From an uncultured Lachnospiraceae bacterium (GTDB lineage: Bacteria; Bacillota; Clostridia; Lachnospirales; Lachnospiraceae): a DNA stretch of 32,463 bases. The notes beneath the pieces are model-generated. The model saw nothing but the letters and a program-made list of their open reading frames with translations, did not search any database and was not told where the DNA came from. This document shows, in pieces, positions 24,438 to 32,432 of this stretch. The stretch covers positions 1 through 32,463 of the forward strand of contig CANQQG010000028.1 in NCBI GenBank assembly GCA_947625875.1, in the 5' to 3' direction. The translations under genes and the position numbers were made by a program. Each line of letters starts with the position of its first letter. The stretch's first letter is position 1.

Positions 24438-25154
24438 ATGCCATATGGATACGGATACGGGTACTATTTTGACCCGACTTATTTTCTCGTGCTGATCGGC
24501 GCGCTGATCTCACTGATCGCGTCGGCGAGGGTAAAAACAACATTTCATAAATATTCAGGCATGCGCAGCATGACAAATATGACAGGCGCGCAGGCGGCGC
24601 AGCGGATCCTGCACCATGCGGGCATTTATGACGTCCGGGTGCAGCATGTGGCGGGCAGCCTGACCGATCATTATGATCCGCGGAATAAGACGCTGAACCT
24701 GTCTGATACGGTATATGGTTCGGCTTCGGTTGCGGCGGTCGGCGTAGCGGCGCATGAATGCGGCCATGCCATTCAGGATCAGGAGGGATACGCGCCGCTT
24801 CGGATACGCGGTTCGCTTGTGCCGGTCGCAAATTTTGGTTCTGCGGCGGCGTGGCCGCTGATCATTCTGGGCCTGATTTTTGGCGGGGCGGGCAGCCTGC
24901 TGTGTACGGTTGGGATCGTCTTTTTCTCAGCTGCGGTGCTGTTTCAGATCGTAACGCTTCCGGTTGAATTTAACGCTTCGCGCCGCGCGGTGCAGATTGT
25001 CGGCGATATCGGCATTTTGAGCAGCGAGGAACTGCCTTATACAAAGCGCGTGTTAAAAGCGGCGGCGCTTACGTATGTGGCTGGCGCGGCGGCGGCGATC
25101 CTGCAGCTTTTGCGCCTGATTATCCTGTTCGGAGGGAAAGATAACAGTGACTGA
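24438..25154 (+). CDS. yugP: Membrane zinc metallopeptidase, YugP family
   Basis: A 238-aa integral membrane protein. A Tyr/Gly-rich start (MPYGYGYGYYFDPTY) leads to a first membrane helix (about 14-30). A cytoplasmic or surface segment with MTGAQAAQRILHHAGI and DHYDPRNKTLNLSD follows. The zinc motif HECGH (106-110) lies in VGVAAHECGHAIQ, and two to three hydrophobic helices run from about 132 to 235. The substrate of this family is unknown. AAAGGAG precedes ATG 24438; a longer reading from 24255 runs through the end of fmt and is rejected. It overlaps rsmB by 8 bp. Location inside the def-fmt-rsmB cluster is typical for Clostridia. Confidence 0.92.
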   Translation: MPYGYGYGYYFDPTYFLVLIGALISLIASARVKTTFHKYSGMRSMTNMTGAQAAQRILHHAGIYDVRVQHVAGSLTDHYDPRNKTLNLSDTVYGSASVAAVGVAAHECGHAIQDQEGYAPLRIRGSLVPVANFGSAAAWPLIILGLIFGGAGSLLCTVGIVFFSAAVLFQIVTLPVEFNASRRAVQIVGDIGILSSEELPYTKRVLKAAALTYVAGAAAAILQLLRLIILFGGKDNSD

Positions 25155-26487
25155 TGGCGTTAATGTGAGGGAGCTTGCCCTGGATATCCTGCTCGATGTA
25201 ACAAAAAACGGCGCGTACAGCCATCTTGCGCTCGCAGATGTGCTTGAGAAATACCAGTATCTGGATAAAAAAGAGCGCGCATTTCTGACGCGCCTGACAG
25301 AAGGCACGCTGGAGCGCATGATACAGCTTGATTATATCATCGGATGTTTTTCCACCGTACCGGTGAGGAAAATGAAGCCGGCCATCCGCTGTATCCTGCA
25401 GAGTGGGGTTTACCAGATCTGCTTTATGGACGCCGTCCCTGACGCGGCGGCCTGTAATGAAGCGGTAAAGCTTGCAAAAAAACGCGGCTTTTCCCGCCTT
25501 GGCGGTTTTGTAAACGGCGTGCTGCGCAGCGTCAGCCGGGGGAAAGGCACAGTCGCGTATCCGGATAAACATACGCAGACGGAGGACTGGCTCTCGGTTA
25601 TATATTCTGTTCCATGCTGGATGATCCGGCTGTGGAAACGTGATTTTGGATGGGACTGGGACAATCCGGACGATCTTGCATCCGCAGAGGCCATGCTGCG
25701 GGCGTATCAGGAACCGGCTCCGCTTACCATCCGCACAAATACGGAAAGGATTTCCCCGGAAGGGCTGAAGGCGCGGCTGGAACAGGAAGGCGTTGCGGCC
25801 GTGCCGTGCGGGCGGCTGCCGTATGCGTTTTATATCGCGGGGTATGACCATCTCGCAAAGCTGCAGAGTTTTCAGGACGGGCTGTTTTACGTACAGGATC
25901 TGAGCGCGATGCTTGCGGCGGAGACGGCGGCGCCGGAAGACGGGGATTTTATTGTGGACGTATGCGCCGCGCCGGGCGGAAAAGCAATCCATCTGGCGCA
26001 GTTGATGCATGGTACGGGGTATGTGCTGGCGCGGGATTTGACGGAATATAAGCTGGCGCTGTTAGAAGAAAATATTGCGCGCTGCCATGTGGGGAATGTG
26101 GAGACGCAGATCTGGGATGCGATGGCGCCGGACGCTTCGCTGGAGAAAAAGGCGGATATCGTCATGGCAGACCTGCCATGTTCCGGGCTGGGCGTTTTGC
26201 GGCGGAAAAAAGACATCCGGTACAAAATGACAGAGGAAAAAGCAAAGGAGCTTGCGGCGCTGCAAAGGAAGATCCTGAGCGTTGTGAGCGGTTACGTGAA
26301 GCCGGGAGGGAAGCTGGTATACAGCACATGTACGGTAAACCGTATGGAAAATGAAGAAAACGCGGCATGGTTCGCGGCGCAGTTTCCGCAGTTTTTACTG
26401 AAAAGCAGCCGCAGCATACTCCCGGGCGGGGAAGGCGGCGACGGATTTTATATCGCGCTTTTTGAGCGTGTGGCAGATAGGAGTTAA
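25147..26487 (+). CDS. rsmB: 16S rRNA (cytosine-C5) methyltransferase B
   Basis: A 446-aa SAM-dependent enzyme that methylates C967 (E. coli numbering) of 16S rRNA. An N-terminal NusB-like RNA-binding domain (1-140) is followed by the methyltransferase fold: SAM loop DVCAAPGGK (271-279), motif IV DLPCSG with Cys345, and motif VI STCTVNRMENEE with catalytic Cys395. The start codon is GTG at 25147, with GGAGGGAAAG upstream inside yugP; the two genes overlap by 8 bp. rlmN begins 5 bp after the stop. Confidence 0.96.
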   Translation: MTDGVNVRELALDILLDVTKNGAYSHLALADVLEKYQYLDKKERAFLTRLTEGTLERMIQLDYIIGCFSTVPVRKMKPAIRCILQSGVYQICFMDAVPDAAACNEAVKLAKKRGFSRLGGFVNGVLRSVSRGKGTVAYPDKHTQTEDWLSVIYSVPCWMIRLWKRDFGWDWDNPDDLASAEAMLRAYQEPAPLTIRTNTERISPEGLKARLEQEGVAAVPCGRLPYAFYIAGYDHLAKLQSFQDGLFYVQDLSAMLAAETAAPEDGDFIVDVCAAPGGKAIHLAQLMHGTGYVLARDLTEYKLALLEENIARCHVGNVETQIWDAMAPDASLEKKADIVMADLPCSGLGVLRRKKDIRYKMTEEKAKELAALQRKILSVVSGYVKPGGKLVYSTCTVNRMENEENAAWFAAQFPQFLLKSSRSILPGGEGGDGFYIALFERVADRS

Positions 26488-26492
26488 TCATA

Positions 26493-27530
26493 ATGAATAA
26501 AACAGATATCAGATCTATGCGTCTGGAACAGTTGAAAAAAATGATCGCTGATATGAGGGAACGCAGTTTCCGCGCAAAACAGTTATATGAATGGATGCAC
26601 GTAAAGCACGTATCGTCATTTGAAGAGATGACCAATCTCCCGAAAAGCCTGCGGGAGAAGCTGCAGGAGATGTGCGACCTCACGACGCTTGAAATTGTCG
26701 GGGTGCAGGAGTCACGACTTGACGGAACGCGCAAATACCTGTTCCGGCTGCCTGACGGGAACGTCATTGAAAGTGTGCTCATGCGGTATAAGCATGGCAA
26801 TTCTGTCTGCATCTCCTCACAGGCGGGGTGCAGGATGGGATGCCGTTTCTGCGCTTCTGCGATCGGCGGGCTGGTGCGCGGCCTGACGCCCGCGGAAATG
26901 CTGGAGCAGGTATACCGCGTCGGACAGGATATCGGTGAGCGGATTTCCAATGTGGTTGTCATGGGAACGGGCGAACCGTTGGATAATTATAAAAACCTTA
27001 TTTCATTTATCGAAATGTTGACGGATGAGAACGGGCTGAACATCGGGCAGCGCAGCGTGACGGTATCTACGTGCGGGCTGGTTCCGGAAATCTACGCGCT
27101 TGCAGACCATCAGTATCAGATTACGCTCGCCCTGTCGCTCCACGCCGCTTCGCAGGAAAAACGGCTTGCCCTGATGCCTGTTGCGCAAAAATACAGCCTG
27201 GAGGAGACGCTGGAAGCCTGCAACGCATATTTTAAGACAACGGGGCGGCGGGTTACCTATGAATACAGCCTGATCAGAGACGTGAATGATTCTCTGCAGG
27301 ATGCGCAACAGCTGTCCGCGCTGCTGCGGGGGAAAAACTGCCATGTAAACCTGATACCGGCCAATCCGGTGAAGGAGCGGGATATTTCGCCGTCAAAGGG
27401 GCATGTGGCGGCTGCATTTAAAAATGAACTTGAAAAAAATGGAATAAATGTTACTATTAGAAGAGAAATGGGACGGGATATTGACGGCGCGTGCGGGCAG
27501 CTGCGCAGGCGTTATCAGGAGGAGCGATAG
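26493..27530 (+). CDS. rlmN: Dual-specificity RNA methyltransferase RlmN
   Basis: A 345-aa radical-SAM enzyme that adds C2-methyl to A2503 of 23S rRNA and A37 of some tRNAs. The 4Fe-4S cluster cysteines are Cys113, Cys117 and Cys120 (CRMGCRFC). The two catalytic cysteines are Cys106 (CISSQAGC) and Cys334 (GACGQL), spaced as in E. coli RlmN. VVVMGTGEPLDNY is the SAM glycine-rich motif. TAGGAG precedes the ATG. The end overlaps a strong AGGAGGAG site that could serve a small downstream reading frame. Confidence 0.97.
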   Translation: MNKTDIRSMRLEQLKKMIADMRERSFRAKQLYEWMHVKHVSSFEEMTNLPKSLREKLQEMCDLTTLEIVGVQESRLDGTRKYLFRLPDGNVIESVLMRYKHGNSVCISSQAGCRMGCRFCASAIGGLVRGLTPAEMLEQVYRVGQDIGERISNVVVMGTGEPLDNYKNLISFIEMLTDENGLNIGQRSVTVSTCGLVPEIYALADHQYQITLALSLHAASQEKRLALMPVAQKYSLEETLEACNAYFKTTGRRVTYEYSLIRDVNDSLQDAQQLSALLRGKNCHVNLIPANPVKERDISPSKGHVAAAFKNELEKNGINVTIRREMGRDIDGACGQLRRRYQEER

Positions 27531-27534
27531 GAAA

Positions 27535-27624
27535 ATGCGCAAAACAAACGGGCGTTTTCCTGTCAGAAAGCGGAAGAAAAAGATTGGGCCAAAGCAGGGA
27601 AATGATGGGGGAACTGGAGAATAG
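27535..27624 (+). CDS. Possible 29-aa basic small protein between rlmN and stp
   Basis: A reading frame of 29 codons starts with ATG 10 bp after AGGAGGAG (27517-27524) and ends at TAG 27622-27624. Ten of 29 residues are Lys/Arg, clustered in VRKRKKK; the tail is Gly/Asn/Asp rich. The start codon lies in a 9-bp hairpin (27530-27538 with 27552-27560). It fills part of an otherwise unexplained 123-bp gap in a compact operon. It resembles no family I can name and may not be translated. Confidence 0.35.
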   Translation: MRKTNGRFPVRKRKKKIGPKQGNDGGTGE

Positions 27625-27653
27625 CGGAACCGGAGGAAAGGCAGGCGGGTGAG

Positions 27654-28397
27654 ATGAAGACATTTTCCATGACGGATGTGGGTATGCGGCGTGAAACAAA
27701 CCAGGATTACATTTTTACGTCAGAGACCCCGGTTGGGAATCTGCCAAATCTGTTTATTGTTGCAGATGGGATGGGAGGCCATAATGCGGGGGATTTTGCG
27801 TCAAAATATACGGTTGAAACGGTTGTTTCCCTGATCCGGGAAAGCGGGCTGAAAGATCCGGCGGAGCTGATCGGCTATGCGCTGCGTCATGTGAATGAGA
27901 GCCTTTTGGATATGGCGGATGCGAAAGAAGAGCTGCATGGGACGGGAACGACATTTGTGGCCGCGACGATCGCCCTGACGCATCTGTGCATTGCAAATGT
28001 GGGCGACAGCCGTCTTTACATAGTGAACGATAAGATCACGCAGATCACAAGGGACCATTCGCTCGTGCAGGAGATGGTGCGGATGGGAGAAATGGGGCAG
28101 GAAGAGGCAAGAGATCATCCGGATAAAAACATCATTACGCGGGCGGTCGGCGCTGCAAGGGAGATCGAGATTGACTTTTTTGAAATGGAATTGGAGCCGT
28201 CCGACAGGATTTTGTTATGTTCCGACGGATTGACGAATATGATGGAGGATGACGAGATCCGCAGAGTTATGTGCAGCCAGCGCGATATTGCCGAAAGTGT
28301 GGAAAAGCTGGTCGAAGCGGCAAACAAAAACGGCGGAAAGGATAATATTTCAGTTATTATCATTGATCCGTTTTCTGATGAGGTGAAAAGATGTTAG
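27654..28397 (+). CDS. stp: PP2C-family protein serine/threonine phosphatase, partner of PrkC
   Basis: A 247-aa metal-dependent phosphatase (PrpC/Stp) that reverses phosphorylation by the PASTA kinase encoded next. Motifs in order: DVGMRRETNQD (8-18), VADGMGGHNAG with metal ligand Asp38, GTGTTFVAA, NVGDSRLY, TRDHSLV, ITRAVGA, LLCSDGLTNM and GGKDNISVI. All metal-binding Asp positions appear kept. It overlaps prkC by 7 bp, the usual coupling of antagonist pair genes. The ribosome binding site GGAGGAAAGG is 12 bp or more from the ATG, so initiation may be modest. Confidence 0.95.
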   Translation: MKTFSMTDVGMRRETNQDYIFTSETPVGNLPNLFIVADGMGGHNAGDFASKYTVETVVSLIRESGLKDPAELIGYALRHVNESLLDMADAKEELHGTGTTFVAATIALTHLCIANVGDSRLYIVNDKITQITRDHSLVQEMVRMGEMGQEEARDHPDKNIITRAVGAAREIEIDFFEMELEPSDRILLCSDGLTNMMEDDEIRRVMCSQRDIAESVEKLVEAANKNGGKDNISVIIIDPFSDEVKRC

Positions 28398-30544
28398 CAG
28401 AAGGCAGATTTATAGCAGACAGATACGAGATACTTGCCAAGGTAGGGGCGGGAGGCATGTCGGATGTTTATAAAGCAAAAGACCATGTCCTGGGCAGGTT
28501 TGTCGCAATCAAGGTATTGAAGCCGGAGTTTGCGGATGATGTGAACTTTGTCACGAAATTCCGTTCGGAAGCCCAGTCCGCAGCGGGGCTGGAGCATCCG
28601 AACATTGTGAATATCTATGATGTTGGGAGCGGGGAAGGCTTTCATTACATTGTCATGGAATATGTGGAAGGGATTACATTAAAGACCTATATAGAGAAGA
28701 AAAAACAGCTTTCCTATAAAGAGGCGATCAGCATTGCGATCCAGGTGGGGCGCGGCATTGAAGCTGCGCATCATAAAAATATCATCCACCGCGATATCAA
28801 ACCGCAGAATATCATGATCTCTACGGAAGGAAAAGTGAAGGTGACGGATTTTGGCATTGCGCGGGCGGCGTCCAGCAATACGATCCATTCTGACGTCATG
28901 GGAAGCGTCCATTATACTTCGCCGGAGCAGGCGCGCAATGGGTTTGTGGACGGCAAGAGCGATATTTATTCGCTTGGCATTGTCATGTATGAAATGGTGA
29001 CGGGCAAAGTGCCGTTTGACGGCGATACGACCGTCGCGATCGCGATCCAGCATCTGCAGGAGGAAATGGAGTCGCCGCGCAAGTATGTGCCGGATCTGCC
29101 GGTCAGCCTGGAAAAGATCATTTTGAAGTGTACGCAGAAGAGCGCGGACCGCAGGTATCTTTCCATGGAGGAACTGTTAGAGGATCTGCGTCATGCGCTT
29201 GTCAGCCCGGACGAGGATTTTGTGACAATGGTAAACCCTGCCTCCATGCAGGATAAGACGCGGGTTATTTCTTCTGATGAAGTGCGTCAGATCAAGGAAG
29301 AGACGGCGGGTGTGCATTTAAACAACGCACCCGTACAGACGGAACCGCCGCGCGATTACCGCCGGTATGAAACGGAAGAAGACGAGGAGGACGAGAGCGA
29401 GGAAGGGGGCGGCTTCCTGAACCCGAAAATGGAAAAGGCGATGACGGTCATGGGGATCGTTGCCGCTTTGATTATCGCCGGCATTATTATTTATCTGGTC
29501 GGGAGCCTGCTCGGCATATTTAAATTTGGTTCCTCCGATTATGACGAGATCGAACCGGAATTCAGTGTGTCGGATACCGAAAAAGACAACAGTTCCGCGG
29601 CGGATGAGACAGATGGAAAGTATGTGGAGATGATCGACCTGCGCGGCATGGAGCTTGACGAAGCGCAGGATGCGCTGAAGAAAATAGGGCTGTCCTTATA
29701 CAGCCTCGGCAGGGAGGCTTCTGATGATTATGAGGAGGGGCAGATTATCTCCCAGGACATTGAAAAAGGAGAAAAGGCAGAAAAGGGGGCGACCGTAAAA
29801 GTGACGGTCAGCAGCGGCCCGGGTGAATTTGCGGTTCCGAATGTCGTCGGCAATACGCTGGATGCGGCGAAGGGGATGCTGGAAGACGCGCAGCTGCAGG
29901 CAAATCCGACTTATGAATATTCCAATGAGCCGGAAGGCAAAGTGATCGGGCAGTCGCCGGGACAGGGCGCGATGGTAAAAAAAGGCGATACGGTCACGCT
30001 CATCGTCAGCCAGGGAAAGGAACAGGTGCAGGTGCCGAATGTGGTCAATGATACCGAAGAAACGGCGCGGCAGAAGCTGACGGACGCAAAGCTTAAGGTG
30101 AATGTAACGACAGCTTATGATGACAATGTGGCGGAAGGCAGGGTAATCAGCCAGAGCATCGCAGGCGGAAATACCGTTTATATAGAATCAACCGTAGATA
30201 TCGTTGTCAGCCTTGGAAAAGAGCAGACGCAGGAACCGGAGCCGGAGCAGAGCGTGAGCGACCCGGAGGAAACCGCGCAGCTGTATCAGATGAAAGGCCT
30301 TACGATCAATATGCCGGATAATGACAATGTGGTATTTGCAAATATTGAGCTATATGATGCGGATGGAAACCTGCTTGACTCCTGGTATAATGTGAGCATT
30401 TCTTCCTTCCCGTATACGATTTCCAATGTGCGGGATATCCAGACGGCAAGCGGGAAACTGGTGATCGAATGGATCGTTGAGGATGAGGAAGGCAATCAGG
30501 ATGCGAGCACACAGACGAAGAATATTGCTTTTGAGAAGCAGTAG
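28391..30544 (+). CDS. prkC: PASTA-domain serine/threonine protein kinase
   Basis: A 717-aa single-pass membrane Hanks-type kinase. Kinase domain about 12-275: glycine loop GAGGMSDVY, Lys41 (AIKVLK), HRDIKPQN with Asp135, DFG 153-155, activation loop with Ser/Thr residues, and SPEQA. An acidic linker precedes a membrane helix at about 352-375. Three PASTA repeats follow (about 410-475, 480-542, 547-610), which bind muropeptides or lipid II outside the cell. A last segment of about 100 residues (615-717) is an extra Ig-like region with INMPDNDNVVFANIELYDADG, not in Bacillus PrkC. It senses cell-wall fragments to control growth, germination or wall synthesis. Overlaps stp by 7 bp. Confidence 0.97.
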   Translation: MLAEGRFIADRYEILAKVGAGGMSDVYKAKDHVLGRFVAIKVLKPEFADDVNFVTKFRSEAQSAAGLEHPNIVNIYDVGSGEGFHYIVMEYVEGITLKTYIEKKKQLSYKEAISIAIQVGRGIEAAHHKNIIHRDIKPQNIMISTEGKVKVTDFGIARAASSNTIHSDVMGSVHYTSPEQARNGFVDGKSDIYSLGIVMYEMVTGKVPFDGDTTVAIAIQHLQEEMESPRKYVPDLPVSLEKIILKCTQKSADRRYLSMEELLEDLRHALVSPDEDFVTMVNPASMQDKTRVISSDEVRQIKEETAGVHLNNAPVQTEPPRDYRRYETEEDEEDESEEGGGFLNPKMEKAMTVMGIVAALIIAGIIIYLVGSLLGIFKFGSSDYDEIEPEFSVSDTEKDNSSAADETDGKYVEMIDLRGMELDEAQDALKKIGLSLYSLGREASDDYEEGQIISQDIEKGEKAEKGATVKVTVSSGPGEFAVPNVVGNTLDAAKGMLEDAQLQANPTYEYSNEPEGKVIGQSPGQGAMVKKGDTVTLIVSQGKEQVQVPNVVNDTEETARQKLTDAKLKVNVTTAYDDNVAEGRVISQSIAGGNTVYIESTVDIVVSLGKEQTQEPEPEQSVSDPEETAQLYQMKGLTINMPDNDNVVFANIELYDADGNLLDSWYNVSISSFPYTISNVRDIQTASGKLVIEWIVEDEEGNQDASTQTKNIAFEKQ

Positions 30545-30565
30545 CCACTGGAGAGCGATTGATTC

Positions 30566-31447
30566 ATGCAGGGAAAAATAATTAAGGGAATCGCCGGATT
30601 CTACTACGTTCATGCAGCCGGATCCGGAATCTATGAATGTAAGGCGAAAGGCGTTTTCCGAAAGGAAAAGAGAAAACCGCTGGTCGGGGACGACGTGGAG
30701 ATCGCCGTCCTTGATGAGGCGGAGAAAAAGGGAAATATTGAGAAGCTGCTGCCGCGGAAAAATGAACTGATCCGTCCGGCAGTGGCCAATATTGATATGG
30801 CTCTTGTGATCTTTGCGGCGGCGGAGCCGGAGCCGAACCTGAACCTGCTCGACCGTTTTCTGGTTTTTATGCGGTATCAGGGCGTTCCGGCAACGGTTTG
30901 TTTTAACAAAATGGAACTTGTGACGCAGAAACGGCGCGGGGAGCTGGCACGGATTTATGGACAGTGCGGCTGCCCCGTACTTTTTATCAGCGTAAAACAG
31001 CGGCAGGGATTAGAGGAGTTAAAGCGGGCGCTTTTGGGAAAAACGACTGCAGTTGCAGGCCCGTCCGGCGTGGGGAAATCTTCGCTGATTAATTTTTTGC
31101 AGCCCCAAGCGCAGATGGAAACAGGCGAGATCAGCCGCAAAATCGAGCGCGGGAAACAGACGACGCGCCATACGCAGCTGGTCTGTGTGACGGAGGGCAC
31201 GTATATTATGGACACGCCGGGGTTCAGTTCCCTGTATCTGCCGGAGATGGAAAAAGAGGAGCTGGGGAAATATTACTGTGAGTTTGCCTCGTTTGAACCG
31301 TTTTGCCGTTTTCAGGGCTGCAGCCATATGAGCGAGCCGGACTGCGGCGTAAAACAGGCGCTGGAGCAGGAGCGGATCTCTTCTGTCCGCTATGAAAATT
31401 ACAGGCAGCTTTATACGGAACTGAAAGAACGACGGAGATACTCTTAA
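30566..31447 (+). CDS. rsgA: Ribosome small subunit-dependent GTPase A
   Basis: A 293-aa circularly permuted GTPase that checks late 30S assembly. N-terminal OB fold (1-70); then G4 NKME (114-117), G1 GPSGVGKSS (165-173) and G3 DTPG (216-219), the G4-G1-G3 order that defines the family; the C-terminal zinc finger has Cys247, Cys252, His254 and Cys260. G4 has Glu where NKxD is usual, common in this family. ATG 30566 follows prkC by 21 bp. In many Firmicutes rpe and thiN follow; here thiN is direct and rpe is absent. Confidence 0.97.
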   Translation: MQGKIIKGIAGFYYVHAAGSGIYECKAKGVFRKEKRKPLVGDDVEIAVLDEAEKKGNIEKLLPRKNELIRPAVANIDMALVIFAAAEPEPNLNLLDRFLVFMRYQGVPATVCFNKMELVTQKRRGELARIYGQCGCPVLFISVKQRQGLEELKRALLGKTTAVAGPSGVGKSSLINFLQPQAQMETGEISRKIERGKQTTRHTQLVCVTEGTYIMDTPGFSSLYLPEMEKEELGKYYCEFASFEPFCRFQGCSHMSEPDCGVKQALEQERISSVRYENYRQLYTELKERRRYS

Positions 31448-31475
31448 ATTTAAAAAGAACGGTTTGGAGAGAACG

Positions 31476-32123
31476 ATGAAAACTCTGATCATAACGGGCG
31501 GAACGGTGGACGCTTCGTTCGCCGACGCTTATAGAAAAAAAGAGGCGTTTGACCATTTGATCGCGTCAGACGCGGGCATTCATTATTTTGCATTGTCCGG
31601 CTTAAAGCCGGATGAAATATTGGGCGATTTTGATTCGGCGGATAAAGAGGAACTGGAACGGTTCCGGGAGGATAAAGGGATTATCTTCCATCCGTATCAG
31701 CCGGAAAAGGATGCGTCAGATACGGAGCTTGCCCTGCGGCTTGCGTTGGCGCGCGGAAGCGGTGAGGTGCATATTTTGGGCGCGACGGGGACAAGGCTCG
31801 ACCATGTATTTGGCGCGGTGCATTTGCTTGGGATCGCGCTGAAAGCCGGCGTGTCCTGCTATATGGCGGATCCGCATAACCGGATACGGCTTGCGGATAA
31901 GCGGCTGGTTATAAAACGGGCGGAGCAGTATGGGAAATACGTTTCCCTGCTCCCGGTTGACGGGACGGTGACGGGTGTGACGTTAAAGGGCTTTCGATAT
32001 CTGCTCGCCCATGCCGAAATGAAAAGCTTTTGCACGCTTGGCGTCAGTAATGAGATTGTGGCGGATGAGGCTGTGATTGAGATTGAAAAGGGCGTGCTGG
32101 CAGTGATGGAGACCAGGGATTGA
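31476..32123 (+). CDS. thiN: Thiamine pyrophosphokinase
   Basis: A 215-aa enzyme that makes thiamine pyrophosphate from thiamine and ATP. Signature residues: ASDAGI (30-35), GDFDS (50-54) with metal-binding Asp51 and Asp53, KDASDTELAL, and GATGTRLDH. The C-terminal beta-sandwich includes SLLPVDGTVTGVTLKGF and LGVSNE. ATG 31476 has GGAGA 5 bp upstream; an in-frame TTG at 31464 is rejected. Last gene of the cluster. With ThiD it suggests salvage of external thiamine or its precursors. Confidence 0.95.
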   Translation: MKTLIITGGTVDASFADAYRKKEAFDHLIASDAGIHYFALSGLKPDEILGDFDSADKEELERFREDKGIIFHPYQPEKDASDTELALRLALARGSGEVHILGATGTRLDHVFGAVHLLGIALKAGVSCYMADPHNRIRLADKRLVIKRAEQYGKYVSLLPVDGTVTGVTLKGFRYLLAHAEMKSFCTLGVSNEIVADEAVIEIEKGVLAVMETRD

Positions 32124-32196
32124 ATCTTACGATCAGCAAATATGAAGTCAGATGGGTTAAATGAATATTTTGGTGAGATTTTACAGTTTACATTGA

Positions 32197-32241
32197 AAAA
32201 TGGGGCTGCTGCATGAATCCCGATTGCGGCGGTTCCATTTT
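32197..32241 (+). terminator. Long hairpin after thiN, possible operon terminator
   Basis: AAAATGGGGCTGCTGC (32197-32212) pairs along all 16 positions with GCGGCGGTTCCATTTT (32226-32241), four of them G-T, around a 13-nt loop. The 3' arm ends in TTTT but no longer T run follows. It could end the def-thiN operon, or be part of a repeat element. Confidence 0.6.
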
Positions 32242-32357
32242 GCCGTTTATTCTGGAAAATTTTTTATGTTTTTAGCAAAATTCCGTTTCTTTGTATCGCC
32301 ATCTGTCCTTTTTCCTGAGACAGTTACCTGTTTGCAGATCATTCAATTCAGGGGTAT

Positions 32358-32414
32358 AAATTTCCAATTCTGTCAAAAAATTCCCAATTCTGCAACAGGT
32401 ATTGCAGAATGGGG
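32358..32414. repeat. 20-bp-spaced direct repeats plus inverted copy, possible IS end
   Basis: AAATTTCCAATTCTGTCA (32358-32375) and AAATTCCCAATTCTGCAA (32378-32395) are imperfect direct repeats exactly 20 bp apart. TTGCAGAATGGGG (32402-32414) is a near-perfect inverted copy of the second unit. A weaker copy may lie near 32343-32352. Multiple short repeats at one end are characteristic of IS21-family elements, whose transposase genes would lie beyond the window. No transposase is seen here, so this is a candidate only. Confidence 0.45.
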
Positions 32415-32432
32415 GGGGGCAGATGTTAAAAT
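32402..32432 (+). promoter_or_regulatory. Weak promoter candidate spanning a G9 tract
   Basis: TTGCAG (32402-32407) and TAAAAT (32427-32432, extended by TG at 32424-32425) are 19 bp apart. Nine G (32411-32419) lie in the spacer. Transcription would run rightward out of the window. Confidence 0.3.

Noticed and set aside
25120-26010. A 296-codon - strand frame opposite rsmB.
   Set aside because: Antisense shadow of a gene with all RsmB motifs; the translation is Arg/His/Pro rich and resembles no protein.
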